64,000 nucleotides of DNA from Knoellia sinensis KCTC 19936 (GTDB lineage Bacteria; Actinomycetota; Actinomycetes; Actinomycetales; Dermatophilaceae), in the NCBI RefSeq assembly GCF_000768705.1, contig NZ_AVPJ01000003.1, positions 186,001-250,000 on the forward strand, read 5' to 3'. The translations under genes were made by a program, and so were the position numbers. Under the pieces are notes generated by a model. It was not told where the DNA came from. It searched no databases and saw only the letters and a list, made by a program, of their open reading frames with translations. This document shows, piece by piece, positions 7,293 to 15,278 of the stretch (the stretch's first letter is position 1; each line of letters begins with the position of its first letter).

Positions 7293-10200
7293 TCAGACGT
7301 TGCGGCGGTACTGGCCTCCGACCTCGAAGAAGGCGTCCGTCACCTGCTGGAGGGTGCACACCCGCGCCGCGTCCATGAGGACGGCGAACACGTTGTCGCC
7401 GTTCATCGCGGCCTCACGCAGGCGCTGGAGCTGGACCTCGGCCTCGTCGCGGTGCTCGTCCCGGTAGGCGCGGACGCGCTCGAGTTGGGACTCCTTCTCG
7501 GACTCCGACGCGCGTGCCAGTTCGATGTGCTGCGGTGTCCCGTCCTCGGCGTCAGCCTTGCGGAACGTGTTGACACCGATGATCGGCAGCGACCCGTCGT
7601 GCTTGCGGTGCTCATAGAGCATCGACTCGTCCTGGATCTTGCCGCGCTGGTATCCGGTCTCCATCGCACCCAGCACGCCGCCACGCTCCGAGATCCGGTC
7701 GAATTCGGCCAGCACAGCAGCCTCGACCATGTCGGTGAGCTCGTCGATGATGAACGACCCCTGGAGCGGGTTCTCGTTCATCGCCAGGCCCCACTCGCGG
7801 TTGATGATCATCTGGATCGCCAGCGCCCGACGCACGGAGTCGGGGCTCGGCGTCGTCACGGCCTCGTCGAAGGCGTTGGTGTGCAGCGAGTTCGCGTTGT
7901 CATAGATCGCGATGAGCGCCTGCAGCGTCGTGCGGATGTCGTTGAAGTCCATCTCCTGCGCGTGCAGCGACCGACCCGACGTCTGGACGTGGTACTTCAG
8001 CTTCTGCGACCGCTCGTTCGCGCCATACTTCTCGCGCATCGCCACCGCCCAGATCCGCCGAGCGACTCGACCGATGACGGAGTACTCCGGGTCCATGCCG
8101 TTGGAGAAGAAGAACGACAGGTTCGGCGCGAAGTCGTTGATGTCCATGCCGCGCGCGAGGTACGCCTCGACATAGGTGAACCCGTTGGCGAGGGTGAACG
8201 CGAGCTGACTGATGGGGTTCGCCCCGGCCTCGGCGATGTGATAGCCCGAGATCGACACCGAATAGAAGTTGCGCACCTGCTGCTCGATGAACCACTCCTG
8301 GATGTCGGCCATCATCCGAAGCGAGAACTCTGTCGAGAACAGGCAGGTGTTCTGCCCTTGGTCCTCCTTGAGAATGTCCGCCTGGACCGTGCCGCGCACC
8401 GACGACAGAGCAGACGCCCGTATGCCGTCCGCTTCCTCTGCGTTCGGCTCCCGTCCGTTCTCGGTCGCGAACTTCTCGAGCTCCCGGTCGATCACGGTGT
8501 TGAGGAAGAACGCGAGGATCGTCGGCGCCGGGCCGTTGATCGTCATCGAGACACTCGTCGACGGCGACGTGAGGTCGAAGCCGTCGTAGAGCGCCTTCAT
8601 GTCGTCGAGCGTCGCGATCGAGACACCGGACGTGCCGACCTTGCCGTAGATGTCAGGACGCGGGTCGGGGTCACGGCCATAGAGCGTCACCGAGTCGAAC
8701 GCGGTCGACAGGCGCGTCGCCGGCTGCCCCTCGGAGAGCAACTTGAAGCGGCGGTTGGTGCGGAACGGGTCGCCCTCACCGGCGAACATCCGCGCCGGGT
8801 CCTCGTTGTCGCGCTTGAACGGGAAGACACCGGCCGTGAAGGGGAAGTAGCCAGGAAGGTTCTCGCGACGAAGGAACGACACAAGGTCGCCGTTGTCCGC
8901 GAACTTCGGCACGGCGACGCGGCGAACCTTGTTGCCGGACAGCGATTCCTTCACGAGTGACGTGTGGAGTTCCTTGTCGCGGATACGCACGACCTGCTCG
9001 TCACCGGAGTAGGCCTCGACGGTCGCCGGCCATTTCTCGATGGCCTCACCGACCGCCGTCGGGAGCTCCTTGCGGGCCTCCCCGAGCAACTGGTCGACCG
9101 CGTGGTCCTCATGACCGGCGGCCGCCAACTCGTCATCCACGAACTCGAGCCGCTGCACGCGACGGGCCTGGACGGCATACGCCTCGGTTTGCTGGTGATA
9201 GCCGCGGACGGTGTCGGTGATCTCCGAGAGATAGCGCACGCGCGCGGCCGGGACGATCTGGCGCAGCACCGACGAGTGGCGCACGTCGACATGCGGCAGC
9301 GCACCCTCGGCGAGCTCAAGACCCTTCTCGGACAACAGGTTTCGCAGCTCCTGGTAGAGCGCGGTGACGCCGTCGTCGTTGAACGTCGCGGCCGAAGTGC
9401 CGAAGACCGGCATGTCCTCGGGCTTCTTGCCGAAGGCGCCGCGGTTGCGGACGAGCTGGCGCCCGACGTCGCGCAGCGCGTCCATGGCGCCGCGGCGCTC
9501 AAACTTGTTGATCGCGACGATGTCGGCGAAGTCGAGCATGTCGATCTTCTCGAGCTGGGACTGGGCGCCGAACTCTGGCGTCATGACATACATCGACACG
9601 TCGGCGAACGGCACGATCGCCGCGTCACCCTGACCGATCCCCGGCGTCTCGATGACGATGAGGTCGTATGCCGCGGCCTTGAGGATCGTGATGACGTCCT
9701 CGAGCGCTTCGGGCACCTCGCGACCACCGCGGGTCGCCAGGGAGCGGAAGAAGATGCAGTCCCCGTCCAGGGCATTCATCCGAATGCGGTCGCCCAGCAG
9801 CGCGCCACCCCCCTTGCGTCGGGTCGGGTCCACCGCGACGACGGCGACGCGCAGCTTGTCCTGCTGGTCGACGCGAAGGCGACGGACCAGTTCGTCGGTG
9901 AGGCTCGACTTGCCGGAGCCACCGGTGCCGGTGATGCCGACGACGGGCACGTGGCGGCTGGCTGCGGCCTTCTCGAGTTCGGCACGGAGGTCGGCGCTGA
10001 GCGCGGCGCGCTCGGCGCCGGTGATGGCGCGCGCAACGGCGGCGCGCTCCCCCGACAGGACGGCGGCAGCGTCAGCCGGCCCAGCGGCATACAGGTCGGT
10101 GTCGCACGCCTCGATGACGGTGTTGATCATCCCGACGAGGCCCATGCGCTGGCCGTCCTCGGGGCTGAAGATCGTCACGCCAGCCTCGCGCAGTCGGGCG

Positions 10201-10535
10201 ATCTCGTCGGCGACGATGACGCCGCCGCCACCCCCGACGACCTTGACGTGACCGGCGCCGGCTTCGCGGAGGAGCTCGACGAGGTACTCGAAGTACTCGA
10301 CGTGGCCACCCTGGTAGGACGAGACGGCGACACCCTGGACGTCCTCCTCGATCGCCGCGTCGACGACCTCCTGGACGGAGCGGTTGTGCCCAAGGTGGAT
10401 GACCTCGGCGCCCTGGCTCTGCATGATGCGCCGCATGATGTTGATCGACGCGTCGTGGCCGTCGAAGAGGCTCGACGCGGTGACGATGCGAACCGGGTTC
10501 TGGGGCACGTGGAGCTCGGGCGACGTCTGTGTCAT
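7293..10535 (-). CDS. icmF: Fused isobutyryl-CoA mutase/GTPase IcmF
   Basis: The 1080 residues match the full length of IcmF, the adenosylcobalamin-dependent enzyme that interconverts isobutyryl-CoA and n-butyryl-CoA and carries its own G-protein chaperone. Domain order: B12-binding domain (SLFDGHDASINIMRR near residues 22-36, the histidine being the lower cobalt ligand; SSYQGGH; GGGGGVI), MeaB-like GTPase near 200-380 (Walker A GTGGSGKSS, VVAVDPTRR, ETPGIGQGD), then the TIM-barrel mutase from about residue 560 (FPFTAGVFPF, MTINGPAP, YQRGKIQDESM). The G4 motif reads NKFE rather than NKxD, a variation I recall for IcmF. Start ATG 10535 lies 8 bases from an 18-bp palindrome, so repression by a TetR-type regulator encoded elsewhere is likely. 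Role: valine/branched-chain acyl-CoA or even-chain fatty acid metabolism. Confidence 0.95.
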   Translation of the reverse strand: MTQTSPELHVPQNPVRIVTASSLFDGHDASINIMRRIMQSQGAEVIHLGHNRSVQEVVDAAIEEDVQGVAVSSYQGGHVEYFEYLVELLREAGAGHVKVVGGGGGVIVADEIARLREAGVTIFSPEDGQRMGLVGMINTVIEACDTDLYAAGPADAAAVLSGERAAVARAITGAERAALSADLRAELEKAAASRHVPVVGITGTGGSGKSSLTDELVRRLRVDQQDKLRVAVVAVDPTRRKGGGALLGDRIRMNALDGDCIFFRSLATRGGREVPEALEDVITILKAAAYDLIVIETPGIGQGDAAIVPFADVSMYVMTPEFGAQSQLEKIDMLDFADIVAINKFERRGAMDALRDVGRQLVRNRGAFGKKPEDMPVFGTSAATFNDDGVTALYQELRNLLSEKGLELAEGALPHVDVRHSSVLRQIVPAARVRYLSEITDTVRGYHQQTEAYAVQARRVQRLEFVDDELAAAGHEDHAVDQLLGEARKELPTAVGEAIEKWPATVEAYSGDEQVVRIRDKELHTSLVKESLSGNKVRRVAVPKFADNGDLVSFLRRENLPGYFPFTAGVFPFKRDNEDPARMFAGEGDPFRTNRRFKLLSEGQPATRLSTAFDSVTLYGRDPDPRPDIYGKVGTSGVSIATLDDMKALYDGFDLTSPSTSVSMTINGPAPTILAFFLNTVIDRELEKFATENGREPNAEEADGIRASALSSVRGTVQADILKEDQGQNTCLFSTEFSLRMMADIQEWFIEQQVRNFYSVSISGYHIAEAGANPISQLAFTLANGFTYVEAYLARGMDINDFAPNLSFFFSNGMDPEYSVIGRVARRIWAVAMREKYGANERSQKLKYHVQTSGRSLHAQEMDFNDIRTTLQALIAIYDNANSLHTNAFDEAVTTPSPDSVRRALAIQMIINREWGLAMNENPLQGSFIIDELTDMVEAAVLAEFDRISERGGVLGAMETGYQRGKIQDESMLYEHRKHDGSLPIIGVNTFRKADAEDGTPQHIELARASESEKESQLERVRAYRDEHRDEAEVQLQRLREAAMNGDNVFAVLMDAARVCTLQQVTDAFFEVGGQYRRNV

Positions 10536-10542
10536 ACCGAAA

Positions 10543-10560
10543 TAGTAGGACGTCCTACTA
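10543..10560. promoter_or_regulatory. Perfect 18-bp palindrome at the icmF start (probable TetR-type operator)
   Basis: TAGTAGGACGTCCTACTA is perfectly self-complementary and sits 8-25 bases upstream of the icmF ATG. Operators of this size, AT-rich outside and with a GGACGTCC core, are typical for TetR-family repressors of acyl-CoA genes in actinobacteria. The regulator is not encoded in this window. Confidence 0.7.
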
Positions 10561-10589
10561 AATCTGGGAAGTCACGCCGGTGCCGGCCA

Positions 10590-10754
10590 TCACCGCTTCT
10601 TCTTGATCTCGGTGAACTCTTTGGGCATGTAGGGGAGCATGTCCGCCTCGTGCCGGGCGCGCGCGAAGTGGTCCCCTGCCCCCGTCGCCCCGCGACGGTG
10701 CAGGTAGATGACCAAAAGGGCGATGACAGCGAGGAAGGTGATGAAGAACCACAC
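10590..10754 (-). CDS. Micro-membrane protein B (54 residues), paralogue of the preceding gene
   Basis: Too short for a 60-residue ORF cut-off; found by translating the minus strand. GTG 10754, preceded by GGAGG, gives VWFFITFLAVIALLVIYLHR with one N-terminal transmembrane helix followed by RRGATG, then a charged tail ending MPKEFTEIKKKR. It starts 2 bases after the stop of the paralogous gene at 10757-10927 and shares its pattern F-I-x-x-x-A-V-I-A-x-L followed by RRGxxG. A single-pass protein with its tail in the cytoplasm is likely. Function unknown. Confidence 0.7.
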   Translation of the reverse strand: MWFFITFLAVIALLVIYLHRRGATGAGDHFARARHEADMLPYMPKEFTEIKKKR

Positions 10755-10756
10755 CG

Positions 10757-10927
10757 TCAGGCGCCTCCGCCGTAGCCACCGGAGCCGTCGCCCCGGTGTG
10801 CCTGCCCGCCGAGCGTCCCGGCCGTGGTGTCCGTGGAGCCGTTCTGGGACATGCCCGAGGAGCCGCGGCGGTTCAGGATGAAGGCCAGGACTGCGATCAC
10901 TGCAATGAGGATGATGAGGAACTTCAT
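10757..10927 (-). CDS. Micro-membrane protein A (56 residues)
   Basis: ATG 10927 follows a strong GGGGAGG ribosome-binding site. The product starts MKFLIILIAVIAVLAFILNR, a single transmembrane helix, continues RRGSSG, and ends in a hydrophilic Gly-rich tail (GDGSGGYGGGA). It is followed after 2 bases by the paralogous gene at 10590-10754, so the two are co-translated. I know no named family; the conserved junction after the helix suggests a shared partner or membrane site. Confidence 0.7.
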   Translation of the reverse strand: MKFLIILIAVIAVLAFILNRRGSSGMSQNGSTDTTAGTLGGQAHRGDGSGGYGGGA

Positions 10928-11007
10928 GAACTGCCTCCCCTGCCGCTGGCGGATCCAGCTGATCGCATCACCCTACCTGCCCACCTGCGTGAAATCGCGG
11001 GTCGAGG

Positions 11008-12024
11008 TCAGCGCACGACTGCAGATGCGTACGGGTCTGGCGCAGTCGCATCCACCAGCCATTCGGTGGCCGCGCGGACGAAGTCGTCGCCGACTCGCGA
11101 CAGCGGGACGTCGGCGATGAGACGCCGCCACGACTCGGCCCGGTGCAGGCACGAGAGACGGTCGGCTGCGGGCAGGAGAGCATGCAGCGCCGCTCGGTCG
11201 GCGAGGTCGGTCCACGGCTCGACGAACACTTCAGCCACACGAGCAAGATTGGGGTCGTCGGCTGCGAGGTTCCCGCGATTGCGAAGGATCCACATCGGGA
11301 TGCGGGCGACCGTGAGCGGGTGCGTCCAGAGTGCGTCGCCCAGGTCGATGAACGCCGCTCCGTCGCCCAGTCGGAAGGCGTTGCCGAGGTGGAGGTCGTT
11401 GTGTTGGAGCGATTCCGGCAGTCCGCTCTCCGCGAGCACCGCGGCGGCCTCGGCCACGTGATCGAGGCCAGCTCGTATGCCGTCCGCCTCCAGTGCGCTC
11501 GGGCGCCGCGGGTCCTCACCCGGCAGGTCGAGAAGCTCGGCCAGAAGCCGCTCCACCCATGACACGACGTCATCGGGGTCCTTCGGGAACCGGCTCAGGC
11601 CAGTCGCCAACAGCGCGCCCTCGTGTGCGGCGAGCACCCGCTGCGCTTCGGCGTACTGCTTCGCGACCGCGATCCAGTCTGCGGCTGGCGGCATCTCGTC
11701 GTCCCACAACGGCATACCGAGGTCGGCCGTTGCCAGCCATCCTCGGGACGGTTCGGCGGCGACGATGGGGGCAACCATTCCGGGCAGGATGTCTTCCACA
11801 ACGGAGGCGAGCGCAGCCTCGAACGCCTGCGATGGCGCGTTCTCCTTGACCCAGACCTTGCCCTGGTCGGTCTCGATGCTCAGCACGGTCGACCAGAACC
11901 GGACGCGTTCCTGGACAAGGGGACCAGTGACCGCGCGGCCGGTCTGCTCGATCGCCGGTCGCAGCCACGCGTCGAGCTCTGCGTGCCAGGCGTCGCTGCT
12001 CCACTGCTCCATGAGGTCAGTCAC
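11008..12024 (-). CDS. Aminoglycoside phosphotransferase-fold kinase
   Basis: This protein of about 338 residues has the APH/choline-kinase catalytic core: QHNDLHLGNAF near residues 232-242 (Brenner motif HxDxxxxN) and AAFIDLGDALW (metal-binding Asp in IDLGD). The N-terminal lobe carries VRFWSTVLSIETDQGKVWVKENAP with the ATP-binding lysine in VWVKE. Homologues phosphorylate small molecules; the substrate is unknown and this is not evidence of drug resistance. GTG 12024 overlaps the end of aroQ by 8 bases; ATG 12012 is an alternative. Co-transcription with aroQ is likely but no functional link is obvious. Confidence 0.8.
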   Translation of the reverse strand: MTDLMEQWSSDAWHAELDAWLRPAIEQTGRAVTGPLVQERVRFWSTVLSIETDQGKVWVKENAPSQAFEAALASVVEDILPGMVAPIVAAEPSRGWLATADLGMPLWDDEMPPAADWIAVAKQYAEAQRVLAAHEGALLATGLSRFPKDPDDVVSWVERLLAELLDLPGEDPRRPSALEADGIRAGLDHVAEAAAVLAESGLPESLQHNDLHLGNAFRLGDGAAFIDLGDALWTHPLTVARIPMWILRNRGNLAADDPNLARVAEVFVEPWTDLADRAALHALLPAADRLSCLHRAESWRRLIADVPLSRVGDDFVRAATEWLVDATAPDPYASAVVR

Positions 12025-12472
12025 GCGAGGTCGCCACCCATTGGATCGCCTCGGCGTAGCCCGCCACACCGCGCCCGATGACCTGGTGGTCGGTGACATC
12101 GGTGAGGTAGCTGTGGTGTCGGAACTCCTCGCGCGCGTGGATGTCACTGATGTGCACCTCGACCCGCGGCACGGTCACTGCCGAGACCGCGTCGCGCAGC
12201 GCGACCGAGGTGTGGGTGTAGCCGGCTGCGTTGATGACGAGACCGGCGATGCCTCGACGGCCCTCCTGAACCCAGTCGATGAGCACGCCCTCGTGGTTGC
12301 TCTGCCGGAACTCGAGAGTCAGACCAGCTGCCTCGCATGCCACCCGGCACAGCGCCTCGACGTCGGCGAGGGTGTCGCTTCCGTAGATCTCGGGCTCTCG
12401 CTCCCCCAGCAGGTTGAGATTGGGGCCGTTGATGACGAGCACCGTGGTCGGCTCCAGTCGGCGAGATTCCAT
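12017..12472 (-). CDS. aroQ: Type II 3-dehydroquinate dehydratase
   Basis: The 151 residues from ATG 12472 contain all type II dehydroquinase motifs: NGPNLNLLGEREPEIYG (lid-loop Arg and catalytic Tyr), FRQSNHEG, VINAAGYTHTSVALRDA and PRVEVHISDIHAREEFR (catalytic His). The enzyme converts 3-dehydroquinate to 3-dehydroshikimate in the cytoplasm by anti-elimination and forms dodecamers in the family. It is usually grouped with aroB/aroK in actinobacteria; here it stands with a kinase-fold gene. The upstream flank holds GTATGCCG and a long hairpin. Confidence 0.92.
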   Translation of the reverse strand: MESRRLEPTTVLVINGPNLNLLGEREPEIYGSDTLADVEALCRVACEAAGLTLEFRQSNHEGVLIDWVQEGRRGIAGLVINAAGYTHTSVALRDAVSAVTVPRVEVHISDIHAREEFRHHSYLTDVTDHQVIGRGVAGYAEAIQWVATSRD

Positions 12473-12513
12473 ACGCCGAGTATGCCGTCCGCCCACCTCC
12501 CGCTCCCCCACGT

Positions 12514-12588
12514 CGACTTATTGCCCGAATGGGACACGCGGCGGAGGCCTTCGGCCGACAACGCGTGTCCCATTCGGGCAATAAGTCG
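12514..12588. terminator. Long perfect hairpin between aroQ and DUF4173 genes
   Basis: Arms 12514-12540 and 12562-12588 are perfectly complementary over 27 bases around a 21-base loop. The outer part reads CGACTTATTGCCCGAATGGG. It lies downstream of the DUF4173 stop (12609) and upstream of aroQ, so it would terminate minus-strand transcription, though there is no U-tract. The stem is far longer than needed for an intrinsic terminator. GTATGCCGTCCGCCCACC lies at 12480, just outside. Confidence 0.6.
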
Positions 12589-12608
12589 GGTTGTTGGGTC
12601 AGCGGGAG

Positions 12609-14219
12609 TCAGTCGAAGACCTCGGAGCCGGAACCAGTGGGGACGAAGCCGTCGCCGAACTGGCTGCAGAACGACGAATCGACGGTGAGGTCCTTGCTCT
12701 CGGCGGCGTCGAAGGCTCGTGCCCGTCCGAAGTTCCACGACAGCAGGTCGTCGTCGCGGTCCCGGCTCTTCTCCATGTTCCAGGTGACGACACAGGCAGC
12801 CTGCTTCTCGTCGAGGCCCGCGATCTTGGCCGGGGTCGAGTCGACGCCCAGCCCGGCGAGGTAGAAGGTGTCGAGTTTGCCGGTCTCGTGGAAGCGCTCG
12901 ATATTGCGGGATGCCACCCAGCCGTCGGGGTTCATCAACCCGAAGCCGAGGAAGAACAATGCACCGGACAGCAGCGCGGCCCGAGGCAGCCACGTGCCCT
13001 TGAGTCGCACGATCGCCACCATCATGAGGACGATGAGCAGTCCCAGCCAGAGTTCGAACCCGTCGACGAAGACCCGCATGACCGTGTAGCCGTAGGCCTC
13101 CTGGTAGAGGCTCATCCGATACAGCGCCGACGCCACCACGGCGAGCGTGAGCACGCAGAGCGTCAGGAGCGTGCCGCGCAGCCACAGCCGGTCGGAGCCC
13201 GACTCCTGTGCTGCCTTCCGAGTCGCGATGCCGACCACGACGAGAGTGAGGAAGGTTGCTGTGGTCAACTGGCCGAACCCTTGGTGAACGTACTCGGCAT
13301 AGGTCAGACCCGTTGTCTCACGCAGGTATTCGTGACCACCCCACATCGCCGTGGCCTGCGCAATGAGGAACAGCGCGAAGAGCGCGATGACAACACCGAG
13401 CGGCACGAGCCATTCCCAGCGGTGCCGCACCGGAGCACCTCGCGGGACGTCCAGGTCGGCGATGCGCGGCGGGTTGAGCGCGAGGTAGGCACCGGCCAGC
13501 GCGACACCCGCCACGAACACGAAGACGAAGATCCGCGCGATGATCGAGTCCCAGCGCAGGTCGGGGATGAGCGACTGCGCCCACGAGCCGAAGATCGCGT
13601 CACCGGAGGCGAAGAGACCTCCGAAGAGGACCAGCCCCAAGGCTGCGATGGCGGCCGTGCGCAGGACGGGCCAGAGGAGCGGCATCCGACTCGTCGCCGT
13701 GAGCGTCCGCCCCAGGAGCGGCAACCCGCGCAAGCCGGCCAGGACCCACGACATCGCCGAGAGCGGGATGCTCACGAACGACCTGGCGTGCGTCACCGTG
13801 GCAGCGAGGAGTAGCGCCGCGAGCATCACCGACAGGATGGCGATCCACTCGGTCGCGCGCAGCACCGTCATGGCCGTCAACCCGACACCGACGGCAACGC
13901 ACGCGATCGTCCACGGACTCCGCTTCTGGCTCGCCGGCTTGAGGATGATGAGCGCAGCCAACAACGCCACCAATCCGGCTGCGAGGCCAATTCGCCTGTC
14001 CGGCAACGTGATCGACGCCAGTAGACCAAGCCCCAGCGCACCCAGGAGCAATGCCGGTTGCGGGCCGAATCCGCTCTCGGGCCAGAACTTCCCGAACAGC
14101 TGGTCCGTGAACGGCAGCACGGCTGGGTGTGCTGCGGGTGTCGAGGGCGACTGAGCCGCGACGGCCGCACCCGGGGTGGGTTGCGGTTGGGCGGGCGGGG
14201 GGGCGGGTGTGGCAGTCAT
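12609..14219 (-). CDS. DUF4173 multi-pass membrane protein (internal start of the fused frame)
   Basis: From ATG 14219 this is a 536-residue protein, the usual length of stand-alone DUF4173 proteins. It has a Pro/Ala-rich cytoplasmic N-terminus (about 45 residues), many transmembrane helices, the family-typical EYLRETTGLTYAEYVHQGFG followed by ALYRMSLYQEAYG and MNPDGWVASRNIERF, and a soluble C-terminal tail with DEKQAACVVTWNMEKS. The GGAGGT seven bases before the ATG argues that it is translated on its own at least in part. Function unknown; genes of this family often follow a two-component pair, suggesting the protein is an output or accessory of that system. Confidence 0.75.
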   Translation of the reverse strand: MTATPAPPPAQPQPTPGAAVAAQSPSTPAAHPAVLPFTDQLFGKFWPESGFGPQPALLLGALGLGLLASITLPDRRIGLAAGLVALLAALIILKPASQKRSPWTIACVAVGVGLTAMTVLRATEWIAILSVMLAALLLAATVTHARSFVSIPLSAMSWVLAGLRGLPLLGRTLTATSRMPLLWPVLRTAAIAALGLVLFGGLFASGDAIFGSWAQSLIPDLRWDSIIARIFVFVFVAGVALAGAYLALNPPRIADLDVPRGAPVRHRWEWLVPLGVVIALFALFLIAQATAMWGGHEYLRETTGLTYAEYVHQGFGQLTTATFLTLVVVGIATRKAAQESGSDRLWLRGTLLTLCVLTLAVVASALYRMSLYQEAYGYTVMRVFVDGFELWLGLLIVLMMVAIVRLKGTWLPRAALLSGALFFLGFGLMNPDGWVASRNIERFHETGKLDTFYLAGLGVDSTPAKIAGLDEKQAACVVTWNMEKSRDRDDDLLSWNFGRARAFDAAESKDLTVDSSFCSQFGDGFVPTGSGSEVFD

Positions 14220-15278
14220 CGTGACCTCCGTGGTCGGCTGGGGGGGCGGCGCGCTCGCCGCTCGCGCGTGGGATCGCGTATGCCGTGGGAGCACCGCGCG
14301 CAGTCGCGCACCGTGTCCGCCGGCTGGAGTGGGAACGACGTGGATGGAGCCTCCGTGGAGCTCGCAGACCCAGGACGCGATGGCGAGGCCAAGGCCCGTC
14401 CCCCCACCGGAGTCGTCACCGGTCCCGAAGCGGCTGAGCACCGTGGCGGCCTTCTCGGCGGGAATCCCGGGGCCTTCGTCGAGGACCTCGAGCGACCACT
14501 GCTCGTCTTCGAGCGCCGTGGCCACGACCTGGATCTCGCCGCCGGGCGGGCTGTGCCGAGCCGCGTTGTCGAGGAGGTTCGCGACCAACTGCGCGAGGCG
14601 AGCGGGGTCGGCGGTGACGCGCAGGGCTTCGGGGAACACACGGCATACGTGATGGACGTTGCGGGAGCCGAGCTCGGCTTCGGCGACCGCGCGACGCAAC
14701 ACGTCCGCAACCGCGACCTCCTCGAGGCGCAGGGGGAGCACGCCGGCGTCGATCCGGGAGAGGTCGAGCAGGTCACCGACAAGGTCACTCAAGCGTTCGG
14801 ACTGGGTGAGTGCCCCACGCAGAGCGGCGTCGTCGGGCTGGACGACCCCGTCGACGAGGTTCTCGAGCAGGGCCCGCTGCGCGGTGAGAGGCGTCCGAAG
14901 CTCGTGCGAGACCGTCGCGATGAGCTGCCGCCGCTGGTGGTCGGCGTCGGCGAGGTCGGACGCCATCGCGTTGAAGGCGCGCGACAGTTGGCCGACCTCG
15001 TCGGTGGACGCGGTGGAAACACGCTGGCCGTAGTCCCCCGAAGCCATGCGACTGGCCGCGTGGGTCATCTCGCGCAGGGGTGCGGTCATGCCCCGGGCCA
15101 ACCACTGCGTCACGAGCAGCGCGGCGGCGACGGTGACCGGGAGGGTGAGCCAGAGGGGCATCCCCGCTCGGGCGCCGATCGTCGCGAACAGCGCTGCGAC
15201 GACGACGGTCGCGCCGACGAGGAGCCCGAGCTTGACCTTGATCGAGCCGACCTTCTCGAGAGGCTCCTCGGTGATCAC
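12609..15278 (-). CDS. OmpR-type sensor histidine kinase fused in frame to a DUF4173 membrane protein
   Basis: From GTG 15278 the frame is open for 889 residues. Residues 1-350 are a membrane sensor kinase: two transmembrane helices with almost no extracytoplasmic loop, HAMP (ARGMTAPLREMTHAASRMA), HisKA with the phosphorylated His in ATVSHELRTPLT, then N-box LLDNAARH, G1 DEGPGIP and G2 GGGTGLGLAIA. Residues 354 onward are a DUF4173 protein with about ten hydrophobic spans. A Pro-rich bridge joins them. The downstream part has its own ATG at 14219 with ribosome-binding site GGAGGT, and a stop in the +1 frame overlaps that ATG as ATGA. A run of seven C (14240-14246) lies in the bridge, so one inserted or deleted base would separate the two proteins. 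Natural fusion, slippage or sequencing error cannot be told apart here. GTG 15278 overlaps the regulator stop as GTGA. Confidence 0.8.
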   Translation of the reverse strand: MITEEPLEKVGSIKVKLGLLVGATVVVAALFATIGARAGMPLWLTLPVTVAAALLVTQWLARGMTAPLREMTHAASRMASGDYGQRVSTASTDEVGQLSRAFNAMASDLADADHQRRQLIATVSHELRTPLTAQRALLENLVDGVVQPDDAALRGALTQSERLSDLVGDLLDLSRIDAGVLPLRLEEVAVADVLRRAVAEAELGSRNVHHVCRVFPEALRVTADPARLAQLVANLLDNAARHSPPGGEIQVVATALEDEQWSLEVLDEGPGIPAEKAATVLSRFGTGDDSGGGTGLGLAIASWVCELHGGSIHVVPTPAGGHGARLRAVLPRHTRSHARAASAPPPQPTTEVTMTATPAPPPAQPQPTPGAAVAAQSPSTPAAHPAVLPFTDQLFGKFWPESGFGPQPALLLGALGLGLLASITLPDRRIGLAAGLVALLAALIILKPASQKRSPWTIACVAVGVGLTAMTVLRATEWIAILSVMLAALLLAATVTHARSFVSIPLSAMSWVLAGLRGLPLLGRTLTATSRMPLLWPVLRTAAIAALGLVLFGGLFASGDAIFGSWAQSLIPDLRWDSIIARIFVFVFVAGVALAGAYLALNPPRIADLDVPRGAPVRHRWEWLVPLGVVIALFALFLIAQATAMWGGHEYLRETTGLTYAEYVHQGFGQLTTATFLTLVVVGIATRKAAQESGSDRLWLRGTLLTLCVLTLAVVASALYRMSLYQEAYGYTVMRVFVDGFELWLGLLIVLMMVAIVRLKGTWLPRAALLSGALFFLGFGLMNPDGWVASRNIERFHETGKLDTFYLAGLGVDSTPAKIAGLDEKQAACVVTWNMEKSRDRDDDLLSWNFGRARAFDAAESKDLTVDSSFCSQFGDGFVPTGSGSEVFD
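14240..14246. repeat. Seven-base homopolymer in the kinase/DUF4173 junction
   Basis: G7 on the plus strand (C7 in the coding strand). It is the only position between the end of the kinase domain and the DUF4173 ATG where single-base slippage would be expected, and the +1 frame after it ends in a TGA overlapping that ATG. It could therefore switch between fused and separate products. Confidence 0.5.

Noticed and set aside
7452-10775. Long plus-strand frames opposite icmF (502 and 603 residues)
   Set aside because: They are antisense to a full-length IcmF with all catalytic motifs and show no domain of their own.
11008-12024. An antibiotic-resistance gene
   Set aside because: The Brenner motif shows only the kinase fold; most such actinobacterial genes act on other small molecules, and no resistance context is present.
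11477-12688. A 403-residue plus-strand frame opposite aroQ and the kinase-fold gene
   Set aside because: Antisense of two genes with clear active-site motifs; no domain and no ribosome-binding site.
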